NCBI RefSeq assembly: GCF_000738735.6
Contig: NC_046334.1
Location: 21,519,710-21,583,709 of the forward strand
DNA: 64,000 nt
Direction of reading: 5' to 3'
Origin: Corvus cornix cornix
Lineage: Eukaryota > Chordata > Aves > Passeriformes > Corvidae
Shown here: positions 1-12,300 of the stretch, one piece after another
Layout: each line of letters opens with the position of its first letter
Numbering within the stretch: the first letter of the stretch is position 1
Notes under the pieces: generated by a model
The model's input: the letters and a program-made list of their open reading frames with translations, nothing else
Database searches by the model: none
What the model was told of the DNA's origin: nothing
Program-made: the position numbers and the translations under genes

Positions 1-3000
1 AAAAACCCCAATTCTTTTCTAACTTTTAAAATGTAACTGAAGAATAAAAGTATTACTGTTCTAGAATGTAAGTGTCAAGGAAGGACCAGGAAACAGCAAA
101 CAAATTCACTCAAGAGAAATCAAAAGGAGGAAAAGGACATAAAAAATATTCCCTTATCCTGTCAATTCCTCAAAGTTTGCAAGAATAATTTAAGTCTCCA
201 GGCAGTTACGAGCAGCTGAATGTCAGCAATTCCTGTGTCAGGAATGCATGCAGTTGTACTGTCCATATTACCACTTCTTTTTGCTGAAATTTAATACTGT
301 ACTTGCAAAATGGTGCTATTGGCTACTGTTGACACAAGCCACTCTTTGCCTCTTAGAACATTGTATTCAGGTATTCACCCAAAAATAAAGCCATAAGCTG
401 TAAGTATTGCTACACCCATTCATCCATAATCATTCTGACAATGAGGGTAAAATACAATCTCTAAAACAGAAAAAATTCCTTTTACATTTTTTCTCATTTT
501 AAGAGGTTATAAAAAGCTGAAAACCCCTAGAAAACTCACATGGAATGGACAGATTCCCCAAACTCATTTCTAAGGGCTTCCACTAACCTCAAAATTGCCC
601 TGGAAAGCCATCATGACTAGGGTGTTTTAGGTTCAACACACTCCATGGAAAGACCTCTAGCAGTCTCCACTCCATTAGAATTGTCCAGCAAGGGAGTACA
701 GGTTATCCTGGTTTTGGCTTCACCAAGAAGCTGCCTAGTTATTTCTCAGGGTTTGGTGAAAACTAGGATATCTGGACCAAGCTGAGACTGCTAAGAGACC
801 TCAGCTGACAGGCACTTCCTAACTCCTCCCAAGAAAGGAAATTCTGAAGAAAGAGGAAGCACAAAAACAATAATCAAGATTTTCACAGCCTGGTATTGCT
901 CTTCTTTCTACAGACTAAGCATTATAATAACAAAAGCTAAGATTTTCACCTTAAAATAAGACATTATAACTATTTTTTTTCAATTTTTGCTTTGAAATTC
1001 AAACCCAATTGAAAACACAGATAAAGAATACAAATATTCACACCCTCCAGCTTTCCCCCTCTCACTACACTCCCTGGCATGGGGACTACAGATGTCCAGA
1101 GCTGGGAAGGGCTCTATCACCACCAGAAAGGCATCACTGGCCATTTAGGGGCTGTGCAATCAGCGAATCAGCTCCTGAGCAAAATGTCAGCCCAAGGTTG
1201 TTTTGGTATCCTAAAGCAAAAGGAGAGCAATTCCACCACAGGAGAGGAAGCTAAGATAGGCATCCAGCAGCACTGAATCAAGAGTATGACCTGGTGGCAC
1301 TCTCTGCATCCTATCAGCAATTAGCTTGCTCATCATGCTTTTGAAATTCTCTCTGAGCCAAACGTTTTATCTTAGTCATAAAGCACCCAGGTCCTTTCCT
1401 ATGAACTGTTACTCACTGCAGCAGCTCAGTGAACAGGTTTTGGTAGCTCCTTTGTGCACTGGGAAAAGGTACTGTTATACATATTAATGTTTTTTAAAGG
1501 GCTTATTAAAGGAATTAAGAGACTGAACAACTGCTGTGTCAACAGCAGAGGTGAGGGAGCTGTTATATTTAAAGGCGCAATATGCAGAAAAGAAGTATAA
1601 CTTTTCTAAGGAAAGCCTGTGGCTACAAAATCTTATTTTTAATTATAGGGCACAATAGTTTTTCTGATAAAAATAAGACATTCTGAACATACAACAGAGA
1701 CAGTAGCTTAGTAAGCTTGCACATTATCACCAAGCTTGAGCCCAACATGACAAGCCTGGTAAAGCATGCCAGTCTTTCGACTCCATGTTCTGGCTCTTAT
1801 CCCTTTGTCATCACCTTAAGGTTATCCAAAATTCCATTTTAATTAATAAAATCCTCCTTGTTTTTCTTCTGATATAACTTCTTACAATGAAATGGTAGTG
1901 GCAACAAACCTAAAAATAAAATAAAAGACAGCAGCTGTGCTGTCCTGGTTTCAAGGGCCCTGAAAAAATGTGTAAATAATGGACAGCAGAGATGGCCCAG
2001 TGGGAAAGCACAAAATTATAGGTGTGAAAAAATACCCAAAGGAGGTGAAAAGAAAGTGAAATGGCATTTGAGGTGAAAACTTTCAGCATAACCTTTATGA
2101 TAAGCACTTCCATTCAAATAAAACTGAAAAATCTCATGAACACACTGAATTCTGCCTTCAGAAAAACCCAAAAATAGTCTGGTGATGGAGATTGTTTCAC
2201 TATTATTTTTAATGTAACAAGAATGGTACAAGAAGTAAATCTATTAGGAAGATGAAATAGTTTTGTTTAGATACAAAGAAGTATTTAAAACTATCTCAAA
2301 CATAGTTTACATCTGCTTCTCATACAAAGAGATACTAGGATAGATCTCACTGGCACATTTACAATTTTATTCAGAAAGAAGAATTGCAACGTGTGGGACA
2401 CAGTTACATGATGGGACAATTTTCTACTAGTTGTGAAATAAATAAAAATAAAATAAAGTTCACAAAAATATTTTTCCTGCTCTACACAGTCTGTTAATGA
2501 TTAATTTCCTAACTGCTCCTAATTTAGGGAAATGGATAGCTGCTAATCCAGCGATGTCATGATGCTGACTATCAAATCAACCTATATTTCATAAAAGAGG
2601 ATATTAAAGCTTATTTAGAAACTCATTAAAGACAACTGCTAGAATTTATCATGTTTTCCTAATAAAATGCTCTGCCGGCCCAGGAAATTTCTTTAGTTCT
2701 TGTGATTTCAGCTGTTCTGATCGCTACATGGAGGCACCTCTTCCCTTTCTAAAGCTTTTATGTACTTCCTTTATCAAGTGGAGCAAAAGGTGGAAAATAG
2801 ATACGGAGACGTTTTCAATGATTTTCATACAATCCCTTCAAGATTTACTTTTGCTGTGGTCTAGGATATGTCTATGAATAAGGCCCCCAAAATAAACCAA
2901 GAATAAAATAATCCTGGGCAGAAGGCATAACTTGGAAAAATAACATATTTAGTAGATATTAAGAAAGAGTCATAGCCACAGTAGGTTTGAAATTCCCCTT

Positions 3001-3420
3001 TTTAACCACAGATTTATATCTATGATATAGATTTACCCACGCAGCTTCTCATAAAATAGTTTAATCTGAAATCCACCTTTGAAACTAGGTGAGGCTCTTA
3101 ATAATTACTAGGTTTGTAGAAAGAGAGAAGTGGTTGTCCCTGTGTTGTACAATATTGAAAATGAGATCAGAGATTTTGTAAATGATACAATAAAAATCAG
3201 ACAAGATTCAAGCGAACACAATGAAACCCCACTGACAACCAAGCCTGAAATTGTTTTAGTTCCATTTAGTGAGTATGCTAGGAATCTGGGAAGATATTTT
3301 CTTCATAAATTAATTATTATGCTATAAATTTGTTAAAAGAACTCCAAATCTCACTTTTTGCTCTATACAGTTTTCTTTTCTAGAATGTTAAATTTCTGGA
3401 AAGTATATTCACAGAAAATA

Positions 3421-3435
3421 AAAAAAAAAAAAAAA
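3421..3435. repeat. Poly(A) tract
   Basis: Fifteen consecutive A followed by short A/G-rich repeats. No target-site duplication or retrotransposed body was recognised next to it, so it is treated as a simple repeat. Confidence 0.8.
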
Positions 3436-3717
3436 GAAAGAAAAGAAATTGAAAGATAAGAATCTCAAAACCCAAATGCTTAGACTTAGAAAACCCATTT
3501 TTTGTAAGTCAATTAAACAGGGAAAAGAAAAAAAATGTCACTAAGACTCCGGTAAGACCAGAAAATAAGAAGCCATGAATTAATAGTACTGATATTTATA
3601 GTGAAATATCTTCTGATATTTTTGATAAATATTGCTAAATTTTCAAAAGTATTCGGAGAACTTATTAGTATTGGATACACTTCACAAAATCACATCATGA
3701 TTATGAAAAAGTAACAA

Positions 3718-3733
3718 CCCCCCCCTCCCCCCC
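3718..3733. repeat. C-rich homopolymer tract
   Basis: Eight C, one T and seven C in an otherwise AT-rich context. The minus strand is a long G run. It is expected to be length-polymorphic and hard to sequence. Confidence 0.8.
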
Positions 3734-4371
3734 ATTAAAATTACAAGTAAATAACATAAAATAATTACTTAATTACAGGGAGAAAGTGCTGTGCTTTGAC
3801 ATCTGCCTAGAAAAGTCTCAAATATTTATATTAGCATGTGGTAAATGTCCCAATTCAGCAGCATGCTTTTTTAGCAAATTATTTTAAGTGTCAATTATTT
3901 TCATGCCAGCAATATTGATATTTCCTAATCATTGTCTTAATGCACACACTTAAAGCCTACTAAGAAAGATGGATATGTGGAATGTTGTGGTAACCACCAG
4001 AGACCTCAAAATTCAATTTATGAGACTTTGTCTCAAGTGCAGATATAAATTCATTGGCCCCTGAATGGAGCCACAGAGAGACGTGCTCAACAGGATTTTC
4101 TATAAACAGTTGTTTTTGTGGATTTTCCAGAGGTGCTGTTTTACACTTGCCTAAAGGACAATGATAAAACCTGCCAGGATGAAAGTTTAAATTCACACCA
4201 AAATCTTTGCTGGGTTTGTTTTTCATCAACCTTGATGCATTAGTTTATTTTCTGCCTGAAATGACTTGTGTTCACAGAACTATTTTTTTCAGCATGAATG
4301 CTTATTTATAAACAGCCCTTGTTACAGGGCATTAGTATGGAAGTGCAGAGATAAACCTAGCTATTACTTCA

Positions 4372-4438
4372 TTATATATTAATTAGCTGAACAACTTCAT
4401 CAGCATAACCACTGTCATCCAGGTCGCGAAACTCCAGA
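4372..4438 (-). CDS. Candidate terminal coding exon of an unidentified minus-strand gene
   Basis: On the minus strand an AG at 4440-4439 follows a good pyrimidine tract (TTTTCATTTTTCAG) and opens a frame that runs to a TAA at 4374-4372. The peptide reads LEFRDLDDSGYADEVV then QLINI. It is acidic, well mixed and encoded with G/C-ending codons and a CGCGAC step, unlike the AT-rich surroundings, so it looks coding. The exon begins with one nucleotide completing a codon, so its upstream exon must end with two spare bases. The exon at 9103-9390 would satisfy that phase, although this happens one time in three by chance. No GT donor is seen before the stop, so a last exon fits best. The family was not recognised. 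The alternative is a fortuitous open stretch in an intron. Confidence 0.4.
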
Positions 4439-5873
4439 CTGAAAAATGAAAACCAATAGAAGATTATAATAAAATATGTACAGTAGCAGTAGTGGGAATA
4501 TTTATATTTATTCTCCTTGCAGCATAAAATGTTTGTGAAAATCTCCTGAAAACAAAATGATAACATTATATTTTAGTCTCATGGAATATTAATAATTTTA
4601 ATTTTAGAAAACAAAGCAAAAATACATTTTCTGGGAAACATTCTGGCAGTGTATTACCGGCATTTCATATGCACTTGAACAATAAATTATCAATGTTCTC
4701 ATAAATTAGGTTAACTGGGAAATAATACACAATAATAGAACTATAAAGATCTTTCATTATTGCACACAATCAAAAGGTGTAAAGTTTAAGCTGCTCTGTC
4801 AAGTGGGAGATATGACTGCCATCCATTTCTGTTTAAATGAGGCTTTCCTTGTTTAAAATATTCCTGACGTGCACCAAAATGCCTCTAAAATTCCTCTTAG
4901 GTAGGACAGTTGGGCATTTAAAACTTGAAATTCTGCACTATAGGGTCAGAGTTGCATTCCAAGGTAGGTGGCCAGAAAAGGCCTAGGCATCCAATGAAAT
5001 CTAGGATAACTTCCTTGCACTTCCCTGCTTTCCAGAGTGCCTGTCATGTGTCCATAGTGAGCGGTACCTTTTTCATTGCAACTGATATGAAAAAGAAAGG
5101 AAGCAATTTTTCATCCCGCAACAACTCAGGCCCAGAAATTACAAAGAAATATTTCCATAGTATGCATGCTCAGAAATCCCCAGCCACCATAGTGAAGTGG
5201 ATTTTAAATCAAAGTAAATGTAAATTTCCACTAAAAAAAAAATATTTAAAGTGAGAAAAAAGGAATTTTGCTTGACTATGGGTTATATAAGCACTTTCAA
5301 ACCTTTATTGGAACACTGCAAAGTAATTTTCACTTTTTACCTTCGTTTTGATCAGCTTCAATTTGCCTGTGTGGGTTTTTTCCCCATTTAAGACATAGGC
5401 ACTGTTTCTTACTTCAAATAATGTACTGAAATTGGAACAAGAATTACAATAATTAGAAGTTATGACACTTATATTCTCAGAGTATCAGATAAAATCAGTT
5501 CCTGCCTACTGTTAAAATTCACCTGTTAAAAATATTAACCGAATAGAACTCTGGGTCCTGATAACACGTTTACATTTTCACTTTTGTCTTTCAGTTTGAA
5601 CTTTGACTACATTAAGTGCCTCATTGATTTTTTCTTAAATATTTTCTTGATTTATCAGTAATGATGTCTAGTCCAGGAATTTCCTGGCAGTTAACAACCA
5701 TCTAGAACAGAAAATTCTTCACCTAGGCTTCACTAGTACTTAGATATTTTAAAGAGATTTCCAAAGTATTTTTGTATTTCTGGATTTTTCTGACCCTGGC
5801 ATGTCTTTCCTTTATGAATGTAGTGTCCTGTGGATAGTTGGCTAACTTGAGAACTTTTGGTGAATATTCCCAC
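4439..5873. other. Non-coding, nothing recognised
   Basis: AT-rich sequence. The 109-codon plus-strand frame at 4925-5254 has low-complexity lysine/serine composition, ends in an A-run, and has no convincing splice sites. It was not called as a gene. Confidence 0.5.
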
Positions 5874-5932
5874 TAGTTGGACTTGATAATCTTTGTGGGT
5901 CCCTTCCAACACAGGTTATCCAATGATTCTAA
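5874..5932 (+). mobile_element. CR1-type 3' tail fragment
   Basis: The segment carries the characteristic CR1/CR1-mobilised 3' end: GTTGGACTTGATAATC, then GTGGGTCCCTTCCAAC, then a degenerate GATTCT terminal repeat followed by poly(T). No tRNA-like head or reverse transcriptase remains upstream. It may be a severely 5'-truncated CR1 or the tail of a CR1-dependent SINE. The same tail wording appears in the SINE near 22.6 kb. Confidence 0.75.
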
Positions 5933-6590
5933 TTTTTTTTTCCTGTTGAATTTTAATAAAGTTAAGGGAAAATAGGGGCATTAACACCTCTGTTATTCAT
6001 TCATGTCCCTCTGAATAATTTGTGGAGTTCTAAAGCTGAGAGTATCCCTTCAAGTGGGCTGGAGCAGAATCCTGGCAGGTTTGATGAACTTCCTTTATGG
6101 AAAAGGCGTATCACAGCACTGCATGGCAGAGGAAGGGGCACTTAAACAGCTGCTACTGAGGCAATAAAACTAAGCTATTGGATTCAAGACAACAGTTAGA
6201 CCCACACTTTACCTTTATTGGAATTGATGATGGACCATTTAGAGAGGCAATCCAATCATATTGCAATGAGAGTGTGTGATGCTGTAATTTTATGGTTTGC
6301 ATGGCCTCATTTAAATTACTAATATTTTACAGGTATAGTAGGAAATTGGAGTTACATCTTCATTATCATTTCTATGTTCATTAGCAGTAATGAATAGATG
6401 TTATGGAATAACATTAAACCAATGTACTTAGCAAAAAGGAAACCAAAGAATACACTGCCAGGTTCCCAAGAGCTGCACGTGCGTTTGCCTTGACACACAC
6501 CAGTATGTTACTGCTCTCTTACAAACCAGAACCACCTCATTGTTAGGTAACAATGGTGAAGGACACTTTTCCCACCTAATCCAGGATGTA
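5933..6590. other. Non-coding, nothing recognised
   Basis: Spacer between two CR1 pieces. No exon or repeat was recognised. Confidence 0.45.
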
Positions 6591-7045
6591 TTTCATTGAA
6601 TGATAGAGTTATTACAGTTGGAAAAGAGCCTTAAAATCATTGAATCCAAACATTAACCCAGCACTGCCAAGTTCATCACTAAACCCTGTCTCTAAGCACT
6701 ACATCCGCATGATTTTTGAACACTTCCAGGGATGATGATTCCACCACTTTCCTGAGAAGTCTATTCTGATGCTTAATTACCCTTTCAGTGAGGAAATCAT
6801 TTCTAAAATCCAAAATACACCTCCCCTGGTGCAATTTGAGGCTGTTTCCTCTTGTCCCAACGCTTGTTACCTGGGAGGACAGAATAAGCCCCACCTTGCT
6901 CCGGCACGTCACTGTAGACAACAATAAGGTTTCCCCCTGAGCCTCCTTTCCTCCAGGCTAAACACCCTCAGCTCCCACAACTGCTCCTCATAAGACTTGT
7001 GCTCCAGACCCTTCACCAGATCCTTTGCTCTTCTTTGGAGACACC
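6591..7045 (-). mobile_element. CR1 LINE, 5'-truncated 3' end
   Basis: Read on the minus strand this is a typical avian CR1 3' region. It has the segments encoding remnants of RGNSLKLHQGR and the KVVESSSLEVFK-like stretch, followed by the 3' UTR and a degraded GATTC tail at the left end. The minus-strand frame at 6679-6924 stays open for 81 codons but belongs to the element and is not a host gene. The right boundary is blurred where similarity to CR1 fades near 7045. The element contains no intact reverse transcriptase and cannot move by itself. Confidence 0.85.
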
Positions 7046-9102
7046 AAGCAACTTACAGAACTTGCCTGAAGACTCAGTACAGACAAGTGAATGCACAGGT
7101 TTCACAGCTTTCTGCAATACGCCTTTGTGCACCCTTTATCCAAATAAGCAGTGACTGCCGCGCATACACCTGTCGTATACTGCCCATACTGTCTGATGGG
7201 GACAACGACTTGAAAAGAGCATCTCTCCTGCCATGTGCTGATCCTGCAGGACTCACCTGCTGGAGAGGTCTGCCTGGCACTCTACCTGCATGGTAAAATG
7301 CAATCTTTGTGTCCTCGTCCTTGAGTGTTCTTGATAATTACCGTATACTTGGTGTATTGTAACAAGCTCCCACCTCCCAGATATGCTGCTCTGAGATCAG
7401 TTAAGAGCTGCCTAGCTACTCTAGCCAGGGAAACTAAAGCTAAGAGTAAATTTAAGGGGTTTACCCAAAATCAGATGAGAAGTAATGGACAGGTCTACTA
7501 CTCTAATGAGACATCATAAGCAGAAAGATATGAAGTGCTTAGCGGTCATATAGAGCCTATGTCCAGACATGAAAGTTGGACTGGGATAAGTTACCTCAGG
7601 TGTAGGTGCAGAAAATATAACCTGGGCAGCCTGGCCCTTTGGACTCCCCTTCTGGGGACTTTTAGGTCTTATTTCCCATTGATAGGGCAATGAATGACTT
7701 TTATTTGATTAGAGGAAAAAGAAGCGAGTTGCATAATTACCTCTCTCTCAGCCCAGTTTTTTCCTTTCCTTGTATTAGATCTGATTTTTTAAATCTGTGC
7801 TTTCATTCTATAAAAAAGATACCTCCAATCTAAAGAAGATGTGAAAGTCTTCCTAGAGAAGCTATTATATAAGTCATTATTGGAACATAGTTAGCTAAAT
7901 AAGGAAGCAAAAAACAGCAACTCAAAATGGCAATTCATCATCAAGTGTCTGCTGCTTTATGTGCTAACAGCCTTTCTCAGCTTCCTTGAAGCCATCTGCT
8001 TGTTTCAGCTATCTCTCCATACCACCAGGCTCTCCCACCACACCCCTCTCCATCTCACACATTTGGCAGCAGATATCTCGTCAGTACTCAGACTGGTAAG
8101 ACTTTGTGTTTTACCTCCCAGACACTCCTGCCTTTTTCCACAGACATATTTGTTTTACCAGGTAGAAGTATCAGCAGATGCTGCTTATGCAGGAGAAAAA
8201 CACTTGAATTTGTTCCTTTCAGGAACAGCCTCCAAAAAGCTCCATTAAAATAAACAGCTCCATTAAAATATGGAAAGACAATGGAGAAAATCAGCAGATT
8301 TTGACAGGCAAGGACAGATTACACGTACTTAGGAATGACAATAATGCAGTGAAATTAGGAAGCAAATCACACATGGATTTTTTTTTCCTCTTACTGCTAC
8401 TGAGAGAAATTTTTCTTTTTCTATTTTAAAATATAGTCTTAGCTGAAAAAGATTTTGTTGTTGTCAGAGTAGTATTTTGGAAATGCCTAGCTACAAAACT
8501 TCTGGGTAGTGGGAGTGAAATGCAAAGAAATTGCAAATGTAAATGTATAGGATCATGAAGATTTGAGTATGCAATCTTCTATTTCAGATGTGGGGAAAAT
8601 AACTATTACAGCAGTAAATCACAACGTTGTAAGGCACGAAAATGAAGTCTAAGTACTTGCAACCATCTGCAAACTGCAAACACTCAGCTATGAAAATGTG
8701 GGTCATTAATTTAATAAATCATTAGGAGAAAAAAAATGGAGCAGGAAAGATAAAGAGTTTAGTACTGGGTTGAAAAGAGAATCTAGTAGAGGTGAGCAAG
8801 ATGACGGTTGGTGACACAAAAATGGATGGAGTGTAGTTCCCAAGAGTAAGAAGGACCTTGTCCTAGGAAGAATCAGGACGTGCCCAGCAGAGAGGAGCCC
8901 CTCTGCAAGAGACACCCCACACAGCGCAGACAGGCCAAGCATTGCCTGTGTTCCCAGAGATTTGTTTTATGGGACCTCTAGGGGCCATTTAGTCTGCCTG
9001 CTCTTTTTTAAGGAAGAAAACTTTAAAAGCATTTGTTTGATATTGAACTGCTGTTGAAAAGACAGATGGGTAAGAAAAGAAAGGTAAGTACTGTTTCCTT
9101 AC
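7046..9102. other. Non-coding, nothing recognised
   Basis: Mixed-composition spacer. Frames at 6997-7296, 7961-8248 and 8706-8942 lack exon signals and were not called. Confidence 0.45.
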
Positions 9103-9390
9103 CATGATTTATTATTTACTAACAAATACTGTTCTGATGGAAATTTCTTAACCAGAGCGTACCTAGGTGCTGTGAGGTCATTTCCATATTTACTTTTTTT
9201 TAATGACCAACCAAATAGATATGGAGAGAAAAACTTGAAATAGCTTGGAGGTTTGGGTTGACAGAGATGTTTTCCTGAAAAATGGCTTTTGGCTACAGTT
9301 ATCCAATATTTAATATAGTGCTCATAACACCATGGATCCAGATATTGCACAAAGCATAATCCAAAAGCCACTACCCTGACATAGCTCAAG
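9103..9390 (-). CDS. Possible internal exon, unidentified
   Basis: On the minus strand a pyrimidine-rich acceptor (GTCTGTTTTTCTTCAAG) is followed by 288 nt with no stop, ending at ATG|GTAAGGAAA, a strong donor. The length is a multiple of three. The reading frame enters after two borrowed bases and leaves with two spare bases, which joins in phase with the candidate terminal exon at 4372-4438. The encoded peptide is rich in aromatic and basic residues (for example DPWCYEHYIKYW) and was not recognised. Open frames of this length do arise by chance in AT-rich DNA, and codon usage is unremarkable, so this is a weak call. An intronic false exon is quite possible. Confidence 0.2.
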
Positions 9391-12300
9391 CTTGAAGAAA
9401 AACAGACAAAACTAAGTTTAGGAACATTCATCTTTAATATCCTAAATTATTTAAAATACAACAGGCTGTAATCATGGTCATTTAAACACTCCTGAAGAAA
9501 AGAGAGCTTGGTTCCAAATACACTGGCAATGAACTGTTTAAAGCTTTCCTATCAGCTATGGCAAGTGTAACTAGCCAAATAATATGTGAGAGATTCACAC
9601 CTCTTTTCCAAATATAGCTGAGGTCACTCCAGTGACACTTGTGGGATCATGCTACTACTTGCAAGTACTACAGATTTGATCAAAAAGGTTTTGAAATCAC
9701 CTAGAATCTCTTTTTTTACTGATTTTTCCAATGATTTTTCTAGTGATTGCTTTCTTCAGTGAAGTTCAATTCCAGATCCATTCTTTACTTTCTCCTTTCA
9801 TTCAAATTTTCTGATACATAGAACAAACAATAGAACACACATCTTCCTGTTTTGAACAAGCCACTGACTTCAACAGTTTGCAAGCAGACTTTGTGGCATT
9901 AAATTCTTCACTGAAACCTGCGAATAATATAAATGTATGCCTGGATAGCAGGATATGTTTAAGAAAATACAAAGCTACCTCTATCAGATAATATATTCAC
10001 AGTCAATACTTCAATTACATCTCCTTAAATCCATGTCCTAAGTGATCAGAATAATTTTCAAACTTTTGGGCACACTGAGGAATGTAAAATGAGTGCACCT
10101 TCTTCCATACTTCACTCCCTTAGCCCCCTTTTCATACATGATGTCTGGTACTCTGCACGGTCATGCCAACACTGCAGGCAATGTTTTAAAGGCAACTGTA
10201 GGAACTACCTTAAATATCATCCATTAATCACAAAATGAAAGATTATATCACAGTGGCAGGAAGAGCAATTACAATACTCACTATCTTTTATTAAGCTTTA
10301 AAAGTAATTAAAGCTAAAATCTGTCACTGGCCTTATAAAAGTGATCATCTGTGTTTCTTTTAATTCTGCCTAAGTTAAACAAATATTTGATGTTAATTAA
10401 AAATGTGGGTTTATACTTGCATTTTATTGGAAATAAATTTGTGATAATGTGTATATGGATGACTTTTTATCCCTGGTATAGAATAGGCATTTTATTAAAC
10501 ACTGAAAAGCGATAAAGCCTGCTGTTCTGAGAAAGGGAAGGATGCCCTGTTGGCCATCATGCTTTTGAGAAGCACAAGGGATTGCCTTGTATTCAGATGG
10601 CATAGAAGGTAGAACTGCAAAAGAGCAACGAATTAATTAGAGCAATCATTTTGAAGAGCAGTTCCATACCCCATTTTAATTAGCAAATAAAGCAGAATAC
10701 TAACTCCTTAAGAACTATTTTTGCTTCCTGATTTACAGGGTGATGGCAGTTGTACTCTGCTTTGTTACAAATCACAAAATCTAGTGCCTCATTTTGCATG
10801 CAAAGTGCATTAAAATACCTTCTTTCCTATTCTATAGGGGCCTTTAAGATATATTACAATGGTAAAATCTGTACAACCCAGCACAATTATTTTCTAATTA
10901 GCATCCTTAAATGTTGCATTGTGGTCTGAATCAGTTTTAGTATTGTCAAAGAGATCTAGAAACAGCCATGTCTGTACGACCCAGCCACATGTGACAAAAT
11001 TAAATTGGCACACTTCACTGTCTAGACCTTGTGCTCCTGGCAGTGATAGCCAGCTCAGTACCTCAGAGAGAAGGCTCAGCTGTCACTCACTGACCCATTA
11101 ACACTCAGGTTGCATCCTGCAGTGTCATAGTTCTCATTCTCACAAAGATGGTTCTCCCTGGAGATCCCCAGTACCTTCAGGAATGAGGGAAGGACAGCCA
11201 TGACAGCAGCACTGTCCAACAGGGCAGCACAATATAGTATGAGAGTGCCTTGTGCCAGTATCCCAAACTAGAGTTGAAATCCTCTATGCTGCCCTGCTGA
11301 GCCATTTGCAAAAGGGATATCATCACTATCAAGCTGTTGCTGTCTCCTCCAACATCATACACACATACACATGCAAAAGGCCTTTGGTTCTGCAGAAACA
11401 CAGTTTGCTCGATTCATGCTGTGGACCCTTCAAGTAAGGTATTAAATAAAACAAACACCTGCTGCTGCTTTTCAAACATAAAGGGAAACCATTGGGAGAG
11501 TAAGGAAAATCATGCAACCAAAAGCCATTGCTTTTCTTCTCTTTATCCAGAGTCCTGTTACTGCCTGCACACAAAATAATTTGAACATACTGCAGTGCAC
11601 TGTTTAACATAAAGGTAATATTGCTTCAGGCTTATGTGGGGAAAAAAACCCCCAGGTGAATTCACTGCAGGAGAAGGTAGTGTCAACATCACCCTGACTG
11701 TAGAGCTCAGGCACATTTCCCCAGCAGTTTAACATGCTGGGGATTCACTGCATATACACGATTTAGGCCACGCTGTGTGCACTGGGAAATTAAATTATAT
11801 CTTACCTGTAGTAGTGTGTGGGTGTGTGTATGTAAGCATATGAGTACAGTTCAGAGTATGAGTGTATGTGTGTATGCACACATGCACATTGGCAGAAAAA
11901 TGAGAAAAAGAAACAAATCAAAACAGACTGAAACTTAATGAAAAAGATAAATTCAGACATGATTACAGCTGTGAGGTGAAAACAAAAGTTCCAATTTTGC
12001 TGGTTATGTGGAGAAGGATCCAGTAACAAGGTTTTATTTCTAAAGCTTCACACTTCTCATTTTCTATCTTCTCAAAAAAATACACCCATGACAGCCCGTG
12101 CAAAAGTCACAGAAAAGAATTTAAGAAATTAATAGAAACATAAACATAAAAATAGTTCTTTTTTTTAGAAAATCATTCATTGTTGATATTACTGCAGGGG
12201 ACTCAAACTCAGTACATTGCAGACCCCATGTTTCAGCCTCTAGGTCATGTTCACTAATGCACATAAAATGATGCAAAAGAATTCTGCCCCCCATGTTTTG

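Larger units (their letters stand above)
1..4371. other. AT-rich non-coding stretch
   Basis: No exon, RNA gene or recognisable transposon was identified here. The open frames present (for example 1009-1254 and 3130-3327 on the plus strand) are short and lack convincing flanking splice signals. If the candidate terminal exon at 4372-4438 is real, the right-hand part of this stretch is its 3' flank. On the minus strand an AATAAA lies around 4243-4250, which would give a short 3' UTR. Two homopolymer tracts at 3421 and 3718 are listed separately. Confidence 0.5.
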
